NCBI GenBank assembly: GCA_001632425.1
Contig: KV425589.1
Coordinates: forward strand, 198,543-262,542
Source: Neolentinus lepideus HHB14362 ss-1
Lineage: Eukaryota; Basidiomycota; Agaricomycetes; Gloeophyllales; Gloeophyllaceae
DNA: 64,000 nt
Direction of reading: 5' to 3'
Position numbers and translations under genes: made by a program. The notes beneath the pieces are model-generated. The model was not told the origin of the DNA. It was given only the letters and a program-made list of their open reading frames with translations, and made no database searches. Shown piece after piece: positions 21,978 through 34,316 of this stretch; position 1 is the first letter of the stretch, and the number at the start of each line of letters is the position of its first letter.

Positions 21978-23048
21978 ATGCCGCCGTGGTCGAACACCCC
22001 ATCAGGGACGATGAAGGCCGCCGTGCTCACCAAGCCAGGAGCGAGTCCGCCCTCTGCCTGCTTCACTATACAATCTTACCCCAAACCGACACTTCCCTCC
22101 GAGAAGTGGATTCTTGTGCGCGTCTACGCTGCCGGGCTAAACCGCGCAGAGTTGCGAGGGCGCAACAACGACCGTCCTGGGATTCCCGAATTCGGGCCTT
22201 TCGTGGACGAATTCCACATTGACCCGCCCGCGATCCTCGGCGAGGAGTTCGTCGGGACTGTCGAGGTTGCAGGAAAGGAAACGAATTTCAAGGTTGGGGA
22301 CAAGGTTAGCGCGTGGGTCTATGGAGGGGGCAAGGCGCATGATGGCACGTACGCTGAGTACACGTTATGCCTGGCAGAAAGGGCGGTCAAGTTCGAGAGT
22401 ACTTTACCTTGGGATGTCCTGGGAGGCATCGCGATGAGCATGTGGACGGCGTATGGAAGCTTATTCGACAGCGCAGAGACGAAGCCTGGGTCTGTCGTGG
22501 TGGTACATGGAGGGACATCATCGGTGGGGATCTGGGCAATTCTGCTGGCGAAGGACAAAAGCTGCACGGTCATCGCTACTACCCGACAGCCCGGCAAGCT
22601 GGAGAAGTTGAAGGCTACTGGTGCGGACTATGCATTGCTGGATGACGACTCCTTGGTCGCCAATGTCCGGGCTCTGTATCCGAAAGGAGTCAATACTGTC
22701 CTTGAGCTCGTTGGCCCGGACAAGCTCGAGAAGATCGCGTTCCCAATGCTAGCTCGCCACGGCGCGTGTGTCGTGTCCGGTATCCTCACCAAGGTCTGGG
22801 CGTTAAACGATTTCACTCCCGCGATGATCCCGCCTACGAGGAAGCTGTGCTTCTTCACGTCTACGAGTAACGAGGATATTGAGGGGGCTGAAGCGGTACT
22901 GCAGGATGTCATCAGAAAGGTCGAGAGCGGTGTATTCAAGAAGGAGGTGTATCTTGATAAGGTGTTCAAGCTGGAAGACGTTGGAAAAGCACACGAGTAC
23001 ATGGAGGAAAACAGGGCCATAGGGAAAGTTGTCGTAACTATCGACTAG
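21978..23048 (+). CDS. MDR-superfamily oxidoreductase (quinone reductase-like)
   Basis: Intronless, 356 residues, starting MPPWSNTPSGTMKAAVLTKP; the second Met is where most relatives begin. A GroES-like catalytic fold covers about residues 30-140 (LVRVYAAGLNRAELRGRNN, PAILGEEFVGTVEVAGKE, FKVGDKVSAW). The Rossmann fold has the nucleotide-binding turn VVVHGGTSSVG, followed by VIATTRQPGKLEKLKATGAD, whose residues after the second strand suit NADPH. The C-terminus has VFKLEDVGKAHEYMEENRAIGKVVV. No Zn-binding Cys cluster is visible, consistent with zinc-independent quinone or enoyl reductases. Substrate is unknown. Being intronless is unusual among its neighbours and could reflect retroposition or simple intron loss. 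Confidence 0.88.
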   Translation: MPPWSNTPSGTMKAAVLTKPGASPPSACFTIQSYPKPTLPSEKWILVRVYAAGLNRAELRGRNNDRPGIPEFGPFVDEFHIDPPAILGEEFVGTVEVAGKETNFKVGDKVSAWVYGGGKAHDGTYAEYTLCLAERAVKFESTLPWDVLGGIAMSMWTAYGSLFDSAETKPGSVVVVHGGTSSVGIWAILLAKDKSCTVIATTRQPGKLEKLKATGADYALLDDDSLVANVRALYPKGVNTVLELVGPDKLEKIAFPMLARHGACVVSGILTKVWALNDFTPAMIPPTRKLCFFTSTSNEDIEGAEAVLQDVIRKVESGVFKKEVYLDKVFKLEDVGKAHEYMEENRAIGKVVVTID

Positions 23049-23494
23049 GTAGGTAGTCATTCGATAAGAAGAAATGTAGGAATTCCCAGGAATGCATCTT
23101 CGGGTCCCAGTTATGGTAAACGGACCTTCTGTAGGATGTTGTCGAGTCGATTGTACCTGAAAAAATACGCCGTTTGTTAAGGAGTCGGACACGTGGAGAG
23201 TCACTGCGGAGCTCCCGTTCTGCTCCAACCCGGGAAAGGGTTTAACTATATAGTATATCCCGACCCAATTCACGCTCCGAGAGGCCGTGCTCCTTCCTCG
23301 AAGCAGATCCCGGAACTGCCACCGATTTAGATGTAGGAAGTCTAAATCCGGCAACTTTTCAGATGTCAAAGGCCCGCCACCAAGCTTCCGTGCCTGCCTT
23401 TCTTGGATGCATATCCCGATCCCTCTCCCTTAGTAGCTCTTCTATTTAGACTTGTAGCACATAAGAAATATAGTTATTAATCACACCCAAAGAC
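23049..23494. other. Intergenic region
   Basis: 446 bp, no gene recognised. A minus-strand frame here (22803-23369) is mostly antisense to the oxidoreductase. Confidence 0.45.
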
Positions 23495-24433
23495 ATGGAA
23501 AAAGTTAAGCATGGTATGTCCTCCAGCTCGCGCCCGTCCCTCCTCCCTCCCGTCCTGCACCACCCATTTGCCATCGCTGCGTTCGACTATCAGCTCCGTT
23601 CACGGTGTCGTCGGCCTCTAGAGTTGGCGCCATGTTTCGCGCCCATGCCAGCGCCTACATGCGACCAGAGAACCCACGTACACGGCCCAAGAACACACCT
23701 ACTGGACAAGGCAATACACCGGCTCAGGTATCCCGCGCAGACCAAGGCGAAAGTCTACCGCTAAGAGATGCCGTTACCGACAACGCATTGCAGATAAATA
23801 GAGTACGCACCATACATATTCCGCGACTGCGCTGACTGTTCGTAAACCTACCCACACCAGCAGAACTACGAGATTATCAGTGATCGGGATAGCCAGCACG
23901 AGCTCGGAGCATACCACCGCTACTCGGCGACCCTTGACCTACATGGTCGCTTGTCAGAGCCTCTTCGTGACTCGACTTCATCCCCCGTTTTGAGTATGCA
24001 GTCTTCGCCCCTTGTTCGAGATAGCGCCATGTTACAGCCTTCTTCTCCATATGAAAATCAGCCAGTATATCATAACAGGGCAGCCGGGCACTCACAGCTT
24101 CCAATGCATCGTATATTCTCTCCGGCGGCACCCATGCAACAAATCACGCCGACCGCTCATTCCGTACCTATATACTCTCCATCAGCTGAATCGCTTGCGC
24201 CTTCGTATCATAGGCAACACCTGTCTTCTTTCGATCCCCAGGATGCTGAAGCACAACAGTTCTTGGCACATAATCCAGCTTACGAAGGCCGTATTGTCAA
24301 TGGCAGTCAAACCTACTATGAACAATCTATCAATAGACTCGAAGGATTAATCAAACACTTATCGCACAGTCTCGGAATCCTGCAAGGATGGAATCTGTTT
24401 CCCGTTGCATCGACTGCAGTAGCACCAGACTAA
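23495..24433 (+). CDS. Unrecognised Ser/Pro/Gln-rich protein
   Basis: Three exons (23495-23513, 23594-23802, 23861-24433) sum to 801 nt, giving 266 residues. The first exon has 19 nt of coding sequence (MEKVKH plus one base). The middle is disordered and Ser/Pro/Tyr-rich (PAAPMQQITPTAHSVPIYSP). The C-terminal 60 residues look folded: FDPQDAEAQQFLAHNPAYEG, then YYEQSINRLEGLIKHLSHSL and LGILQGWNLFPV. The model rests on good donors (gtatgt, gtacgc) and phase closure; an alternative acceptor for intron 1 leads to a premature stop. No family is recognised. The short C-terminal helix might be an interaction module. Confidence 0.6.
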
Positions 24434-25642
24434 TTTTTCTTTCTTGTTGTTCATATTGCCAGAAGGATCCATCGACCACGCCGCACGAATAACGAAGCGC
24501 AGATGAGACTAAGGGGCCGCGACGATGAGTAGGATGTTGTCGACGTGGGAGCTTCAGCGTGAGCGTTAACGCAAGGGGAGATATATGCGTTTAAAGCTAG
24601 GCGTCGGAGGGACTTAGCGTCTCAAACGATGGTACCCAGCATAAGACTTTTCGGTGGTTGAAATTTTGCGAAGTGGATCTTTTCGCATCTAATCAGGAAA
24701 GCGAACATCCAATATATTGAGACTCGAGATAGTTGTTGCATTACGGTCAGAGGAGACACAAGGGATTGGTTAATGCGTGTGCTTAGGGTCTAAAAAGTAG
24801 AGCTTATGCCGGACGAGGAAATTCATGACAGCTCGCGCGTGGAAGTCCAAATAAGTGACCCTTACTCCCGAAACAGCCGGGTAGATGCTTTATTCAGGCC
24901 TGTATTGGGTTGAAGCAAAACGCAAGTTCCGCAGTGAGTGATGAGGGCGTCAAACTGATTGACTGTCGACGTTGCAAACTGTTAGCCGTTGGGGAGTTTA
25001 GGAGCAGTGAACTTGAAGAACTGCCTACGTTCGACCTCGCAAGGCACGTGATCTAACTTCGATCGCGTTGTCCGTAACGGCTGGTAACGCATCACATCGT
25101 GGCGTGTACTGTTGGACCACACATAGGCCGATACTGATCGCTTCCTGCAGATCCTGATCAGATGTCAACAATATTTATGATATATATGCAGTGCATTAAA
25201 CACATCTATTTCAGGGAAATTATCACACCAACTGGATGGCCCTGTTTTCGAAACGGGTGTACGGCGGTACAATCTATGAATTCCTCGAGCACTACACGCA
25301 CGTCTATTCATGGACATATGGGCTATAAATCAATACCCCCATTCCAGTCGAGAACGGTTTCCACAATAAAAGGAAGGCGTACGCTCCTGTAGTGGCAGCA
25401 TGTGAGACGATCAGCGTGCACGCAGTAACATGAAAGTATGTCCAAAGGCCCAACACCACCACATCGGAAATGAAAAGCCTGTCGCACAAAACAAGTTAAA
25501 GTACGTCCGATAATCGTGTAAAAATGTCGCCCAACTGACCCTACAGAATCGATTGAAAGTTCTCGACGGCACGACGCACTGCACATGAACGAGGTATTCG
25601 CCAAGGACGAGATAACGTCGGTCTGGTATTGGTATCAATCTC
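24434..25642. other. Intergenic region, no supported gene
   Basis: About 1.2 kb. The first part is 3' UTR of the preceding gene. Minus-strand frames at 25304-25644 contain hydrophobic stretches but lie downstream of the possible gene at 25643-26274 and have no start or splice context. No RNA gene is recognised. Confidence 0.35.
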
Positions 25643-26274
25643 ATTCTGCAAGCTTCATTTGGGTGCGCAGGTTTGAAATGTTCTCAAGTTGCACATGATA
25701 AGTGACGACGCTGTGCGCAGGATCAGGGAGACCGTCAAAATCCTATTCGGGGCCACGAATCAACTCGGGCACCACGACACGACCAGGCACCCCGCCGACA
25801 CGAAGACAAAATCTGCCTTGTGAACAAGATAAGCCCGCCGTAGCGAGCCCGCTGTCTGGGTAAACGAATACTTGAGGTCATCCAAGTAGACGTGATTGAC
25901 ATGGCAGGGAGGAACTTCAAAGCCTCATGCCGAGAGAACAGCGGTCAACGACAATGTTAATATCTCTTGCGCGCCCATTCGCCCTGAAATGCCTTCGAGC
26001 CTTTCGAGGACGGTATTGAAGTATGGACACACACGCATATGCTTTATATGCAAGTCCGAGGATTTCTGGAGAGCGCATCTCCGAAGTTAAGTCTAGTGCC
26101 ACAAACTTTCTGCATAAAATCCTACACGTGAATGTAGGCACTGTCATTGAAGAGGTGGAACGATGCAGGTGGGTATCCGGTAGGAAACCCCTGAGGAGGT
26201 GTGTCGAACTATGCGTACCACTTCACGCTCAAAATTGCGTGCACGATCTGAACGAGTTTTGAGATGCTGGGCAT
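25643..26274 (-). pseudogene. Coding-like stretch, decayed or intron-rich unknown gene
   Basis: Minus-strand text reads as protein in blocks: MPSISKLVQIVHAILSVKWY, then FDTPPQGFPTGYPPASFHLF, FNTVLERLEGISGRMGAQEI, CHVNHVYLDDLKYSFTQTAG, RRAYLVHKADFVFVSAG, and finally VVTYHVQLENISNLRTQMKL before a stop at 25643-25645. Several blocks are in one frame but separated by in-frame TAG/TGA codons, or need a frame change. Some gaps fit introns (for example a gtgtag...ctctccag intron with a CTTAAC branch site), others do not. Either a gene with several very short introns or a recently disabled one. The family is not recognised. It lies just downstream of eL43 on the same strand. Confidence 0.35.
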
Positions 26275-26350
26275 GACGCATGCATTTCATGAGGTGCGAG
26301 CAATACAGGACTGGACATAAAGAAAGAGATACGGAACGATAACCGAACGC

Positions 26351-26927
26351 TTATGCCTCCGTCAGCTCACGGAGACGCCGGATCGTACTAGCACAAGACA
26401 TAATCAATTGAGAACGAGTTTAATTGCGGCGAGACATACCTCCGGACAGTCGCTGCCGCAGTGGTGGACACAGTCCATGCACCACCTGCTATTGATTTTC
26501 TGCAAGCCTTGCAGTGCCAGATACCGACAGCCTGCCTCTTTACGGAGTCCTAATATCGCATTGCACGTCAGCAAATAAGTCACCTGCCAAGTATGTGACC
26601 TTGCATTCAAGCGATACATACCTTGCCGCAGAAAGAACAGGTGTATCTCGCGTGTTGCGAGACCTCCATCTGTACAATCGCGATCAGACAAGTTCATGGG
26701 ACAATACCACCGAATACAACGTACCTTCTTCACCTGCTTACGGAGGGAGGCACCGTAACGCTACGATCCAACGATTCCTCATAAACACTTCGGTTCAAGC
26801 GTCCCCTCTAAAGATCCCTACTCACCGTGCCATACTTTCCAGTAACGCCGACCTTCTTAGTGCGCTTGGTCTAACGACATACACCAATGAGCGATGCACA
26901 ACAGCAGTCTTGCATCATACTCACCAT
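26351..26927 (-). CDS. rpl43: 60S ribosomal protein eL43 (L43/L37A)
   Basis: Six minus-strand exons (26925-26927, 26826-26870, 26725-26760, 26622-26669, 26440-26549, 26351-26387) sum to 279 nt, giving 92 residues, exactly the family length. Pieces are [64 protein letters not shown] and the end [12 protein letters not shown]. The zinc ribbon CxxC...CxxC is intact (CSFC, CKAC). It is a structural protein of the large subunit. The first exon carries only the ATG, and every exon is under 115 nt, so no open frame of useful length exists and simple ORF calling misses the gene. It shares an upstream region with the divergent PPR gene. Confidence 0.95.
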
Positions 26928-27305
26928 TTTTGAGGATTACAGCCGGGTCGTCGAACTGGGTGTTTACGTTGCGGAACTAATTGGACAACGAAAGCAGGGC
27001 AGTTGCCGTAAAACTGTACAGTGCCTAACCCTTCCGCAAAGGGGAATGTTTGAACTCCGACCCCAGGCTCTTGGCCAGCCGAGAGTACAGCACTTGCACA
27101 GCATGCTCACGTGGTTTATACTGATAGGGTGACCGTGACGATCGACGCACGCGAGCACATTTTCCTCCCAACGGTTTGCCGACAGGTTGACTTCGGCTTT
27201 TTTGCAAGTTGTTGCACCCCGTAACATTGATTTTGGGCTTTAGTTCGAAGAGAGCATTTTTGTTACTCTTATCTTACTTATCTTAACCTTCGTCCCAACT
27301 TCTCA
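26928..27305. promoter_or_regulatory. 378-bp divergent promoter (eL43 / PPR protein)
   Basis: Lies between the eL43 ATG (minus) and the PPR gene ATG (plus). A pyrimidine-rich tract at 27260-27305 precedes the PPR start. No specific element is assigned. Confidence 0.5.
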
Positions 27306-30125
27306 ATGTCGAAACACCTTCTCTTACCTCAGGCTCTGCTCGACTTAACATGGCTTCGCGTCTCTGCTTGCTCGGAATCAGCTGTTTCGCAACGATCAAG
27401 AAACCTCAATGCTTTCAGGAATGGGGCTATGAAACGACACATGAGTCAGGCTGCATTAGCTCACGCACCACGTTCCTTGCCTACAGAGTTGGATGTCATG
27501 CCTGTGGACAATGCACTTTATGCACAGTATGTTCTAGTGTACATAAAATATCTATTCTACTCAATGGAGCTGCCTGTTAATTCTAGTCGGAAACGAAAAC
27601 AGAACAAGGCGATAGCAGCAGGAAATGTTGAAGCACTGTCGGATCTGGAGAGGCGGGTGGAAGCTCTGAAGAGCAAAGTTTTAGTCGAGGTGACGTCGTT
27701 CCTTAGCCTTAACTTATTTCTTACTAAAGTACTTGTATGACTCTGTCTGTACAAGGAAACAATGATGGACATTTCCCCGTACAGCGAAGATCAGCTACTC
27801 TCCATATACGAAGATATTCTGTCCCCCGCTTCCGAACAACAACAATCGCCAGCACGGGCGCAGGTCCCTGTTGAGGAACAGGATCGACATGCGATTCAAG
27901 CGCTATGCAGTCGTCTCTTTCAACCGGACGGTTCCTCTGAAACTCCGAGCATCAGGCGGATTGTAGCGCAGATAGAGTCAGTTATGGACAAGGCAAGGGC
28001 CGCGATGGAAACCCAAGGACAAGGGAGTGAGATGAGGAAGACACAACCTCAGTTAGCACCGGTGAAATTAAGAGAGTTCGAGTCTCTCATCCGGATCGCT
28101 GTAAGTCTATCCTTATTGGTGCTACTTGATTCAATTCGTGACACAACCTCTAGATCCTAGAAAATGAACCAGGGACCGCCGAACGAGCACTAAGGCTTAT
28201 GAAGGTGCACATCTTCACTACCGTCGGTTTGCTCGTGCTGACCTGGCACACTGCTGCTACAGCGGGTCGGACCAACCACCATCTCTAAGGAAGATATCTC
28301 GGACAAGATTATTAATTGGTATGCCCTCAGGGGTGACATCGAGAATGTAATGCGTCTTCTGAAGAAATACGATAAAGGTTTGTCTCTCGTTCTTACTGCA
28401 AGGTGCTCAATCTTATGTCCATTCCTGTAGGCACTCCAACTGAGAGTCAGCGGCATCTCCACATCAAAGCCTACGTTAATGCTACGCCCGTCCAAACTTT
28501 CCCCGAGACTGCGCTGTCCCTACTACATGATTATGAGTCTCGCGGGCTGCCCGCGCCCATCAAGACGTACACGATGTGCATCTTCTCCCTCTTCAAAGTG
28601 GCCAATGCGACTGCCTCTGCGCAGGCATGGGACCTATTCTCCCATATGCGCTACGTCGCGCACCCCGACCCCGACGCAAAGCTCTACGCCCTCATGATGC
28701 GTGCCTGCGCGAAGGCGTTCCCGTCCAGCCTGGCCGTGAACAGGTCGGAGCCCGAGCGCGCGCTGGATCTATGGACGGAAATGACTGTAGACAAGCGGAT
28801 CGAGCCGACTGTTGAGACGTATAATTCGGTCATATCTGCGCTGGCAAGCAGCGGTGAGAGAGAGTACGTGATGGAAGGATTCCGGATTGCGAAAGAGATG
28901 TTGGACGGGTGGCGCGATGCCCGCGGTGTCCCGCGGTTCCTGCCTGACGAACATACATTCGTTGCGTTGCTTGACGGCGCGAAGCGCATACGTGATCTTG
29001 CGCGCGTGCGATGGATCCTTGCCGAGATGGTGAAGGAGACACAGGAGAGGGGCCTGGAGTTGAAGTCGGATGTCATGTGGCATGTATTCCATGCATATGC
29101 CGCTTACCGACCACCTTTTCGGCGAGAAGACACGCAGCTTGTCGAGGATAAGGCAGGCGATGTGCAGGAAAAGGAAAAGGAAAATAAGGATGAAGCGCGG
29201 GAGACTGCCCCGATTGTGCTAGATAGTGAGGGGCGCTTTCCTCATGTCCCTCCCCAGAGCCATGGCGAGGTGCTGAGAGAAGTGGATTTCTTGTTCTCGC
29301 GTATCACAGAGCGCGACCCCGAGTCGTCTCGCAACAGCCACAACCCTTTCCATCGCGTCCAGCTCTCGACCAAGCTCCTTAATGCATATCTGTCCGTTTA
29401 CCACGCACATGCGTCATTAGAGGATACTCAAGCACTGTGGAAGACTCTGTTCGCCCAACACGGTGTCGCCAAGAATGCCCATACATATACCGAGGCATTG
29501 GAACGTTGTTCGTATCGCAGCAAGAAGAGAGAACGCGAAGTAGCGGTGAAATTCGCGAAGGAAATATGGCTTGAGTGGAGGCAAATAGAACGGCAGTGGT
29601 TAGAGGACCCAAATGGTCTCGCGGTCCAGGGTGTGAACGCACGCATGGTTGAGCGGATGCACTCTGCCATGATCAGGGTTATCACTTCGTGTGTTGCAGT
29701 CCCTCTCCTCATTTTATGTGGGTCGATACTAATCAATGCCCGTCCTTGACAGTGTTGGAGCGTTAGACGATGCTCTCCTACATCTTGCCGCTTTTGTTCA
29801 GGTATACCCCCCGACAAACATCCGCGAGGCCCCACCCTTGTCGCCGCTACGCTCTACTCGCACCACTCTGGACGCTCCCAGGCCACTCGTTCGGCTCACG
29901 TCCGCTATCGACGTACCCGACGACACAGTACCGCCTCTCTTGACCTTCTCAGACCTTGAACTCCTGCACCACCGATTAGTCGCTGCGTTTGATCGGGAAG
30001 GTGTGAATTACGTCAAATGGGTATGCAAAGCTTATGAGGGATCTTTACGAGCAAGAAGAGAAAACGTCATGAAAGGTACTCGAGACTCCAATGTCAATGT
30101 CAACTCGCAATCAGCAGGATCCTAA
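27306..30125 (+). CDS. Pentatricopeptide-repeat protein, probably mitochondrial
   Basis: Exons 27306-27689, 27756-28100, 28154-28204, 28263-28377, 28431-29688 and 29753-30125 sum to 2526 nt (841 residues). A further 60-nt in-frame intron (27527-27586, gtatgt...ttctag) is likely and would leave 821. The N-terminus is basic and rich in Ser/Leu/Ala with few acids, consistent with a mitochondrial presequence. PPR-type helical pairs are visible in the centre (TYTMCIFSLFKVANATASAQ, VETYNSVISALASSGEREYV, EHTFVALLDGAKRIRDLARV). PPR proteins bind organellar RNA for processing, stability or translation; the target here is unknown. A charged insertion (QEKEKENKDEARE) separates the repeats from the C-terminal part, which ends in a Ser/Asn-rich tail. 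Confidence 0.85.
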
Positions 30126-30448
30126 TTCTTGGTAATTATTTCTTGTATCTAGGGCTTACTCTACGGTTTTCTCGATAGTATTATGTATTTTTAGGGGCAT
30201 CTTCATTAGCTAGAGCACTTCTCAGACAATCAGTTTATGCAACCGACGCAACCTGTAAGCGCAAGTGAAGTCACAATTTAGTTGGAACCGGCCATCAAGT
30301 CATGGTCATGCTACGTGGTCAGTCAGGAAATCTCGGAAGGTTAATAGCATTACACGCGAGGTATACAGTCATAGATATTAGTGTAACAGTATAGATTCCG
30401 ATTGATCTAATTAAGCCCTATCACAAGGTTGACAGGCATCTGGCTCCC
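30126..30448. other. Convergent 3' intergenic region
   Basis: 323 bp between the stops of the PPR gene and the permease. AT-rich, no gene. Confidence 0.5.
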
Positions 30449-33216
30449 TCATACGGTGATATCACCCTTCTGGTCCTTACTGTCATCATTCTCGCTTGCC
30501 AAATCCTCTTTTTCGTGGAGATTGGAGGTTGGGCCCTTGTAATGGCGGTGACCACTATCATCAGGTCAGTAAAGACCTTTTCCTCGGCTTGATAGTTACT
30601 CACCCGACGATAAACCAAAATCTGTGAAGGAGCTGGTCAGGTTCGGCCTCTCTTGGATAGACGAGAAAAAGCTTACCCGGATAAAATAATAACACCGCCC
30701 GTGATAACCTGGAGCAGGAGGTTCGATGTGAGCAAAAGCAAGCAGTAAAATGTATGAGCCACTCACCGAAGCATAATTCATATTTTGGGGAGTAACAGGC
30801 AGAACGGTTGGCAACGAGAAGATTACGCAGACGAACAGCGTCCAAAGGCAACAATTGATGTTGCACGCCCACCCGAGGATACCATCGCCCATGTAGAACG
30901 GACCCGGCTTGAACTCAACTTCAGGGTGGTTGCGGTAGAGACGACGACTACATTGTATTGTCAAAAAGAGAAATTCAAGGCTCCCATAATCTGAAGGTAC
31001 CCACAGGAAAATAGGTATAATGTACGACAAATCCAGCGCTATAGCGCAGAGCGAGAAGATGGCGTTCGCCGCGACGGGACTTGCGAAGTCCAGCAAACCA
31101 GGGAGAATACTGAACAGAGTCGTTGCCCAGATCGCACGAAGAGGGGTCTGTGTGATCTTGCTGTTGTAGCTCAGGTAGCCTCTGTCGGGGAAACCTAAAG
31201 TGTATTCAGATATTCCGTTCGGTGCATGCTACATGCTAAGGACATACCGTGGTCTCGACTGAAGGCGTAAACCGTGCGCGAGCAAGCCTGGAGGGCTGTT
31301 TGGCACACGAAAAAGGCCGTCAGGCATACGAAGGTCTGCATGAACGTGAGCATGGAATCAAAGAATATGTGAGCGTGAGAATCTACCCATAAGATAAGGG
31401 CGCCAGCTTTGCCCATGCGCAGTGCCATAATCTTTCAAAATCATATGAGAATTGTGTGCCTACGGGTAAATCTGACTTACTTCGAGGAAAGCTTCTCCAG
31501 AAGCGCCGGGCAGGTTCTCGCTGCACAACAGGTAAGTAATGTATTTTACTCGGTGTTCGACAATTCACTCACAGAGGGCCCGAGCAAAGCACCATGACGA
31601 TATTCAACACCCAGCCCAGCAAGCCAGTACCAATGACAGCAATGAAGATGGCCGCAGGAGCTGAAAAGAACGTCAGAACCAAATGATAGTCCAGCAATGG
31701 ATAGGCTATCTTATATACCTGCGTACGCTGCCCTCTTGACCTCCTCACTATGAAGAAGCTTAGATAAAGTCACAAGATTCGGAATAAAACTAGGAACGTA
31801 CGAGATATGAGCCGTTGCATCGTAATCGGTCATCTGTGGTACGTCGTTAGTCGATATCCAGGACGGGGTTCGCTCAAAGGATGTACCGTCCACTGAACAC
31901 TGAGCAAGCCGAACAAGAAAGCAAGGCCAGTATTCCAACCGCCTGTTTGATTAACGAGACCGTCCGAACCGAAGACGTAAGAGGCGGGGTGCATCTCGGA
32001 GCGAGGCGTCGTCGCAAGCAGGACAATTATGATAACTAGCGGTGAAAATTAAAACTAAGTTGCTTGCATGATGAGGTAGCATAATACGTACGCATAGTAG
32101 CTCCAAGGTTGATGAAGACAAAGCCTTGAGTAAAGAAGGCAAGGTGTCGGGTCGCGAACGAGTTCTGAAGTAATGACAGCGTATGTAAGTTTTTCCATGG
32201 GGTTTATTTGGAGAAAACAGACGACTCACGAGGATGCCATGTACTACGAGAAGCGCGGCAAACAATCCGACGACTTTTCCCTGAAGCGCATCGTTTGAAT
32301 ACTTTTCCTTAATTACACATTTTGGTCACTAATTACTCACAGACGTCACTTCGTAGTTGCCATTCTATACATCTACAGTCAGAGTCACGCCCGTATAAAT
32401 TTCGAGACATCGAGTACCTTGCCAATTACCACCGCCGCCCAAATCATGTTTGAAAGACCAAACTCTGTGGACGATAGACCTGCGACTTGACCTGCCAAGA
32501 ATTTGTATCGTTAAATTGTCATGGAAATTCTACAAGGCTCACCTAGAATGTTCAGCCATCCTACGACCCAACCGACGACCGGACGGTGTTTCTTCGGACA
32601 TAACTGGGCTGATGCAGTGTACCTAACCAAAATCTCTTCAAAAAACACCTGAAGATCGATAAAATGTACTCACAAGCCACCACAAGTAGGGAAGGCGCTG
32701 ACAATTTCCGCGATACTCGATCCTTGTATCGATTTCAGTACGGGGACATATCAAAAGTACGAGAATTCATACCCAACGTAAAGCACATGCATGCTCCAAG
32801 AATCCAACACCACGTTACCTACAAAGCCTGTAAGCACGACCAATGCATGACGACAGTCAGGTAGTCGTACTGAAGAAGGTCCACCGAGCAATAAAGGAGT
32901 ATTGAACGTAGTGGCCACACTTGAGCAAAGGCCCTGAATGTGTGCTTGATGAGTGACACAATCCGACAGGAGCTGATCCCAACAGAGACGCTTACCATTA
33001 TACTGAAGGCGAAGCTGATCTGCGGTGTATTTTTCATTCGAGATCAGTCAGGGGGCCCTAGCTAACGTAGAAAAAGCCATTCACTCACAGTTGCGAGGTT
33101 AGAGAACTCCCTCTTAAACGACGGGATATATCCCAACGCCTCCAGCTCCCTGTCATCATCATTCAAGCTCGACGAGGAGCCCACCGACTGGACGTGTACT
33201 GCCGTGCTCGATGCCA
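30449..33216 (-). CDS. Amino-acid/GABA-type permease (APC superfamily)
   Basis: A minus-strand gene with many short exons (roughly 15-18). It starts MASSTAVHVQSVGSSSSLND and its cytosolic tail ends SENDDSKDQKGDITV before the TGA at 30449-30451. The N-terminal signature DDRELEALGYIPSFKREFSN is typical of fungal GABA/choline-type permeases. Later pieces include RPVVGWVVGWLNILGQVAGL, SSTEFGLSNMIWAAVVIGK, LLDFASPVAANAIFSLCAIA, RRLYRNHPEVEFKPGPFYMG and a final helix VITGGVIILSGFWFIVGGHR. About 12 membrane helices are expected. The family imports amino acids, GABA or polyamines with protons; substrate is not deducible. I checked the joins at both ends and in the middle, not every internal exon. Confidence 0.88.
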
Positions 33217-34316
33217 TTTTCCACAGACTTGACGGGCGCGGGCGCCAGAGTCAACGCGATTTATGAACGGTCCAGCAGGTCTACTCCAACGCCAGGCGGT
33301 GCGGTCGCACGAAAGTGATGGCAGGGGTCAGGTATAAAAGGCGCGTGCCTTTCCGATAACCACTCATTTCGTTTTCATCCAAATTTTGATAACCGGTAGC
33401 AAATTGTCCTTCTTTTCCCAGGGTGATCGAGTGCTGTGCTAACGTGCGGTTCCTTGCTTATCGTGTCTTTTTACCGAGTCGTCATGTGTCCTCGTAGATT
33501 TCTGCGTTTTGAGTGTTTTCTAACCGTGCAAAGGCGTCTTAAACCGTCTTGGGACAATCCATGTCACCTTCGCATTTCAGGAGATCAAGGAAGAAAGCCT
33601 CGCCAGCAGTCTCATCTCAAGGTCTCAGAACAGAAGTTACCCAAGGCGCCAGTGGCGTCTATCTCGCAGCTAAACGCCACTTATCGGACCTATCATTTAC
33701 TTGATTTCTCTCGTTTGTCCTCTACTAGGACATGTCTGTAAGACTGCGACCGCGGCACTAGATGCACGTCGCAAGCATACTCGCCGTGATGGGCGGTCTA
33801 CGAAAGACAATCCTACACAAATTCCTTATCGACCTCACTGCTCCCAGATATAGCAGACTTTGCTCACGACCTTGTCCCTACTTCATCTCGCTTATCCCGA
33901 CTCGATTCCTGTGGCTCTTTTCCTGGATAGGTCGTAATTGAGGACTTGGTCGCCAAGATCCGATCCCGTTCCGTTTGCGTCGGAAGCTCCCCTGCTACCA
34001 GTACTAGCTGCGACAGTACAGAACTGCTGTTTTCTTATTCTGTCACCCGCGTGCGTTCAGGTGATGTCTTCGTATGACTTCAGCAAAGCCTCCTTCGATG
34101 CTGTCTCGAGCCAGGCGTCCGAAGCTTTCTCCATGATCACCAGGATAAGGACCCGCATTCCAATTCCTGAGAGTATCATGACCTCATAAGGGTGCGTGAC
34201 TAGAGTCGCCCGCCACTGATGATACTTATCACCTTCGGTACTTTACTCTCGCCGTGCACACGATAGCCACAGTATAGCCGTACTCGGACGTTACTGTGTC
34301 ATATGCCTGACTGATC
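33217..34316. other. Intergenic region with scattered coding-like text
   Basis: Upstream region of the permease, then plus-strand fragments with protein-like composition (for example around 33564-33713 and 34060-34190). They cannot be joined into a gene with confidence. A transcribed non-coding region is also possible. Confidence 0.3.
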
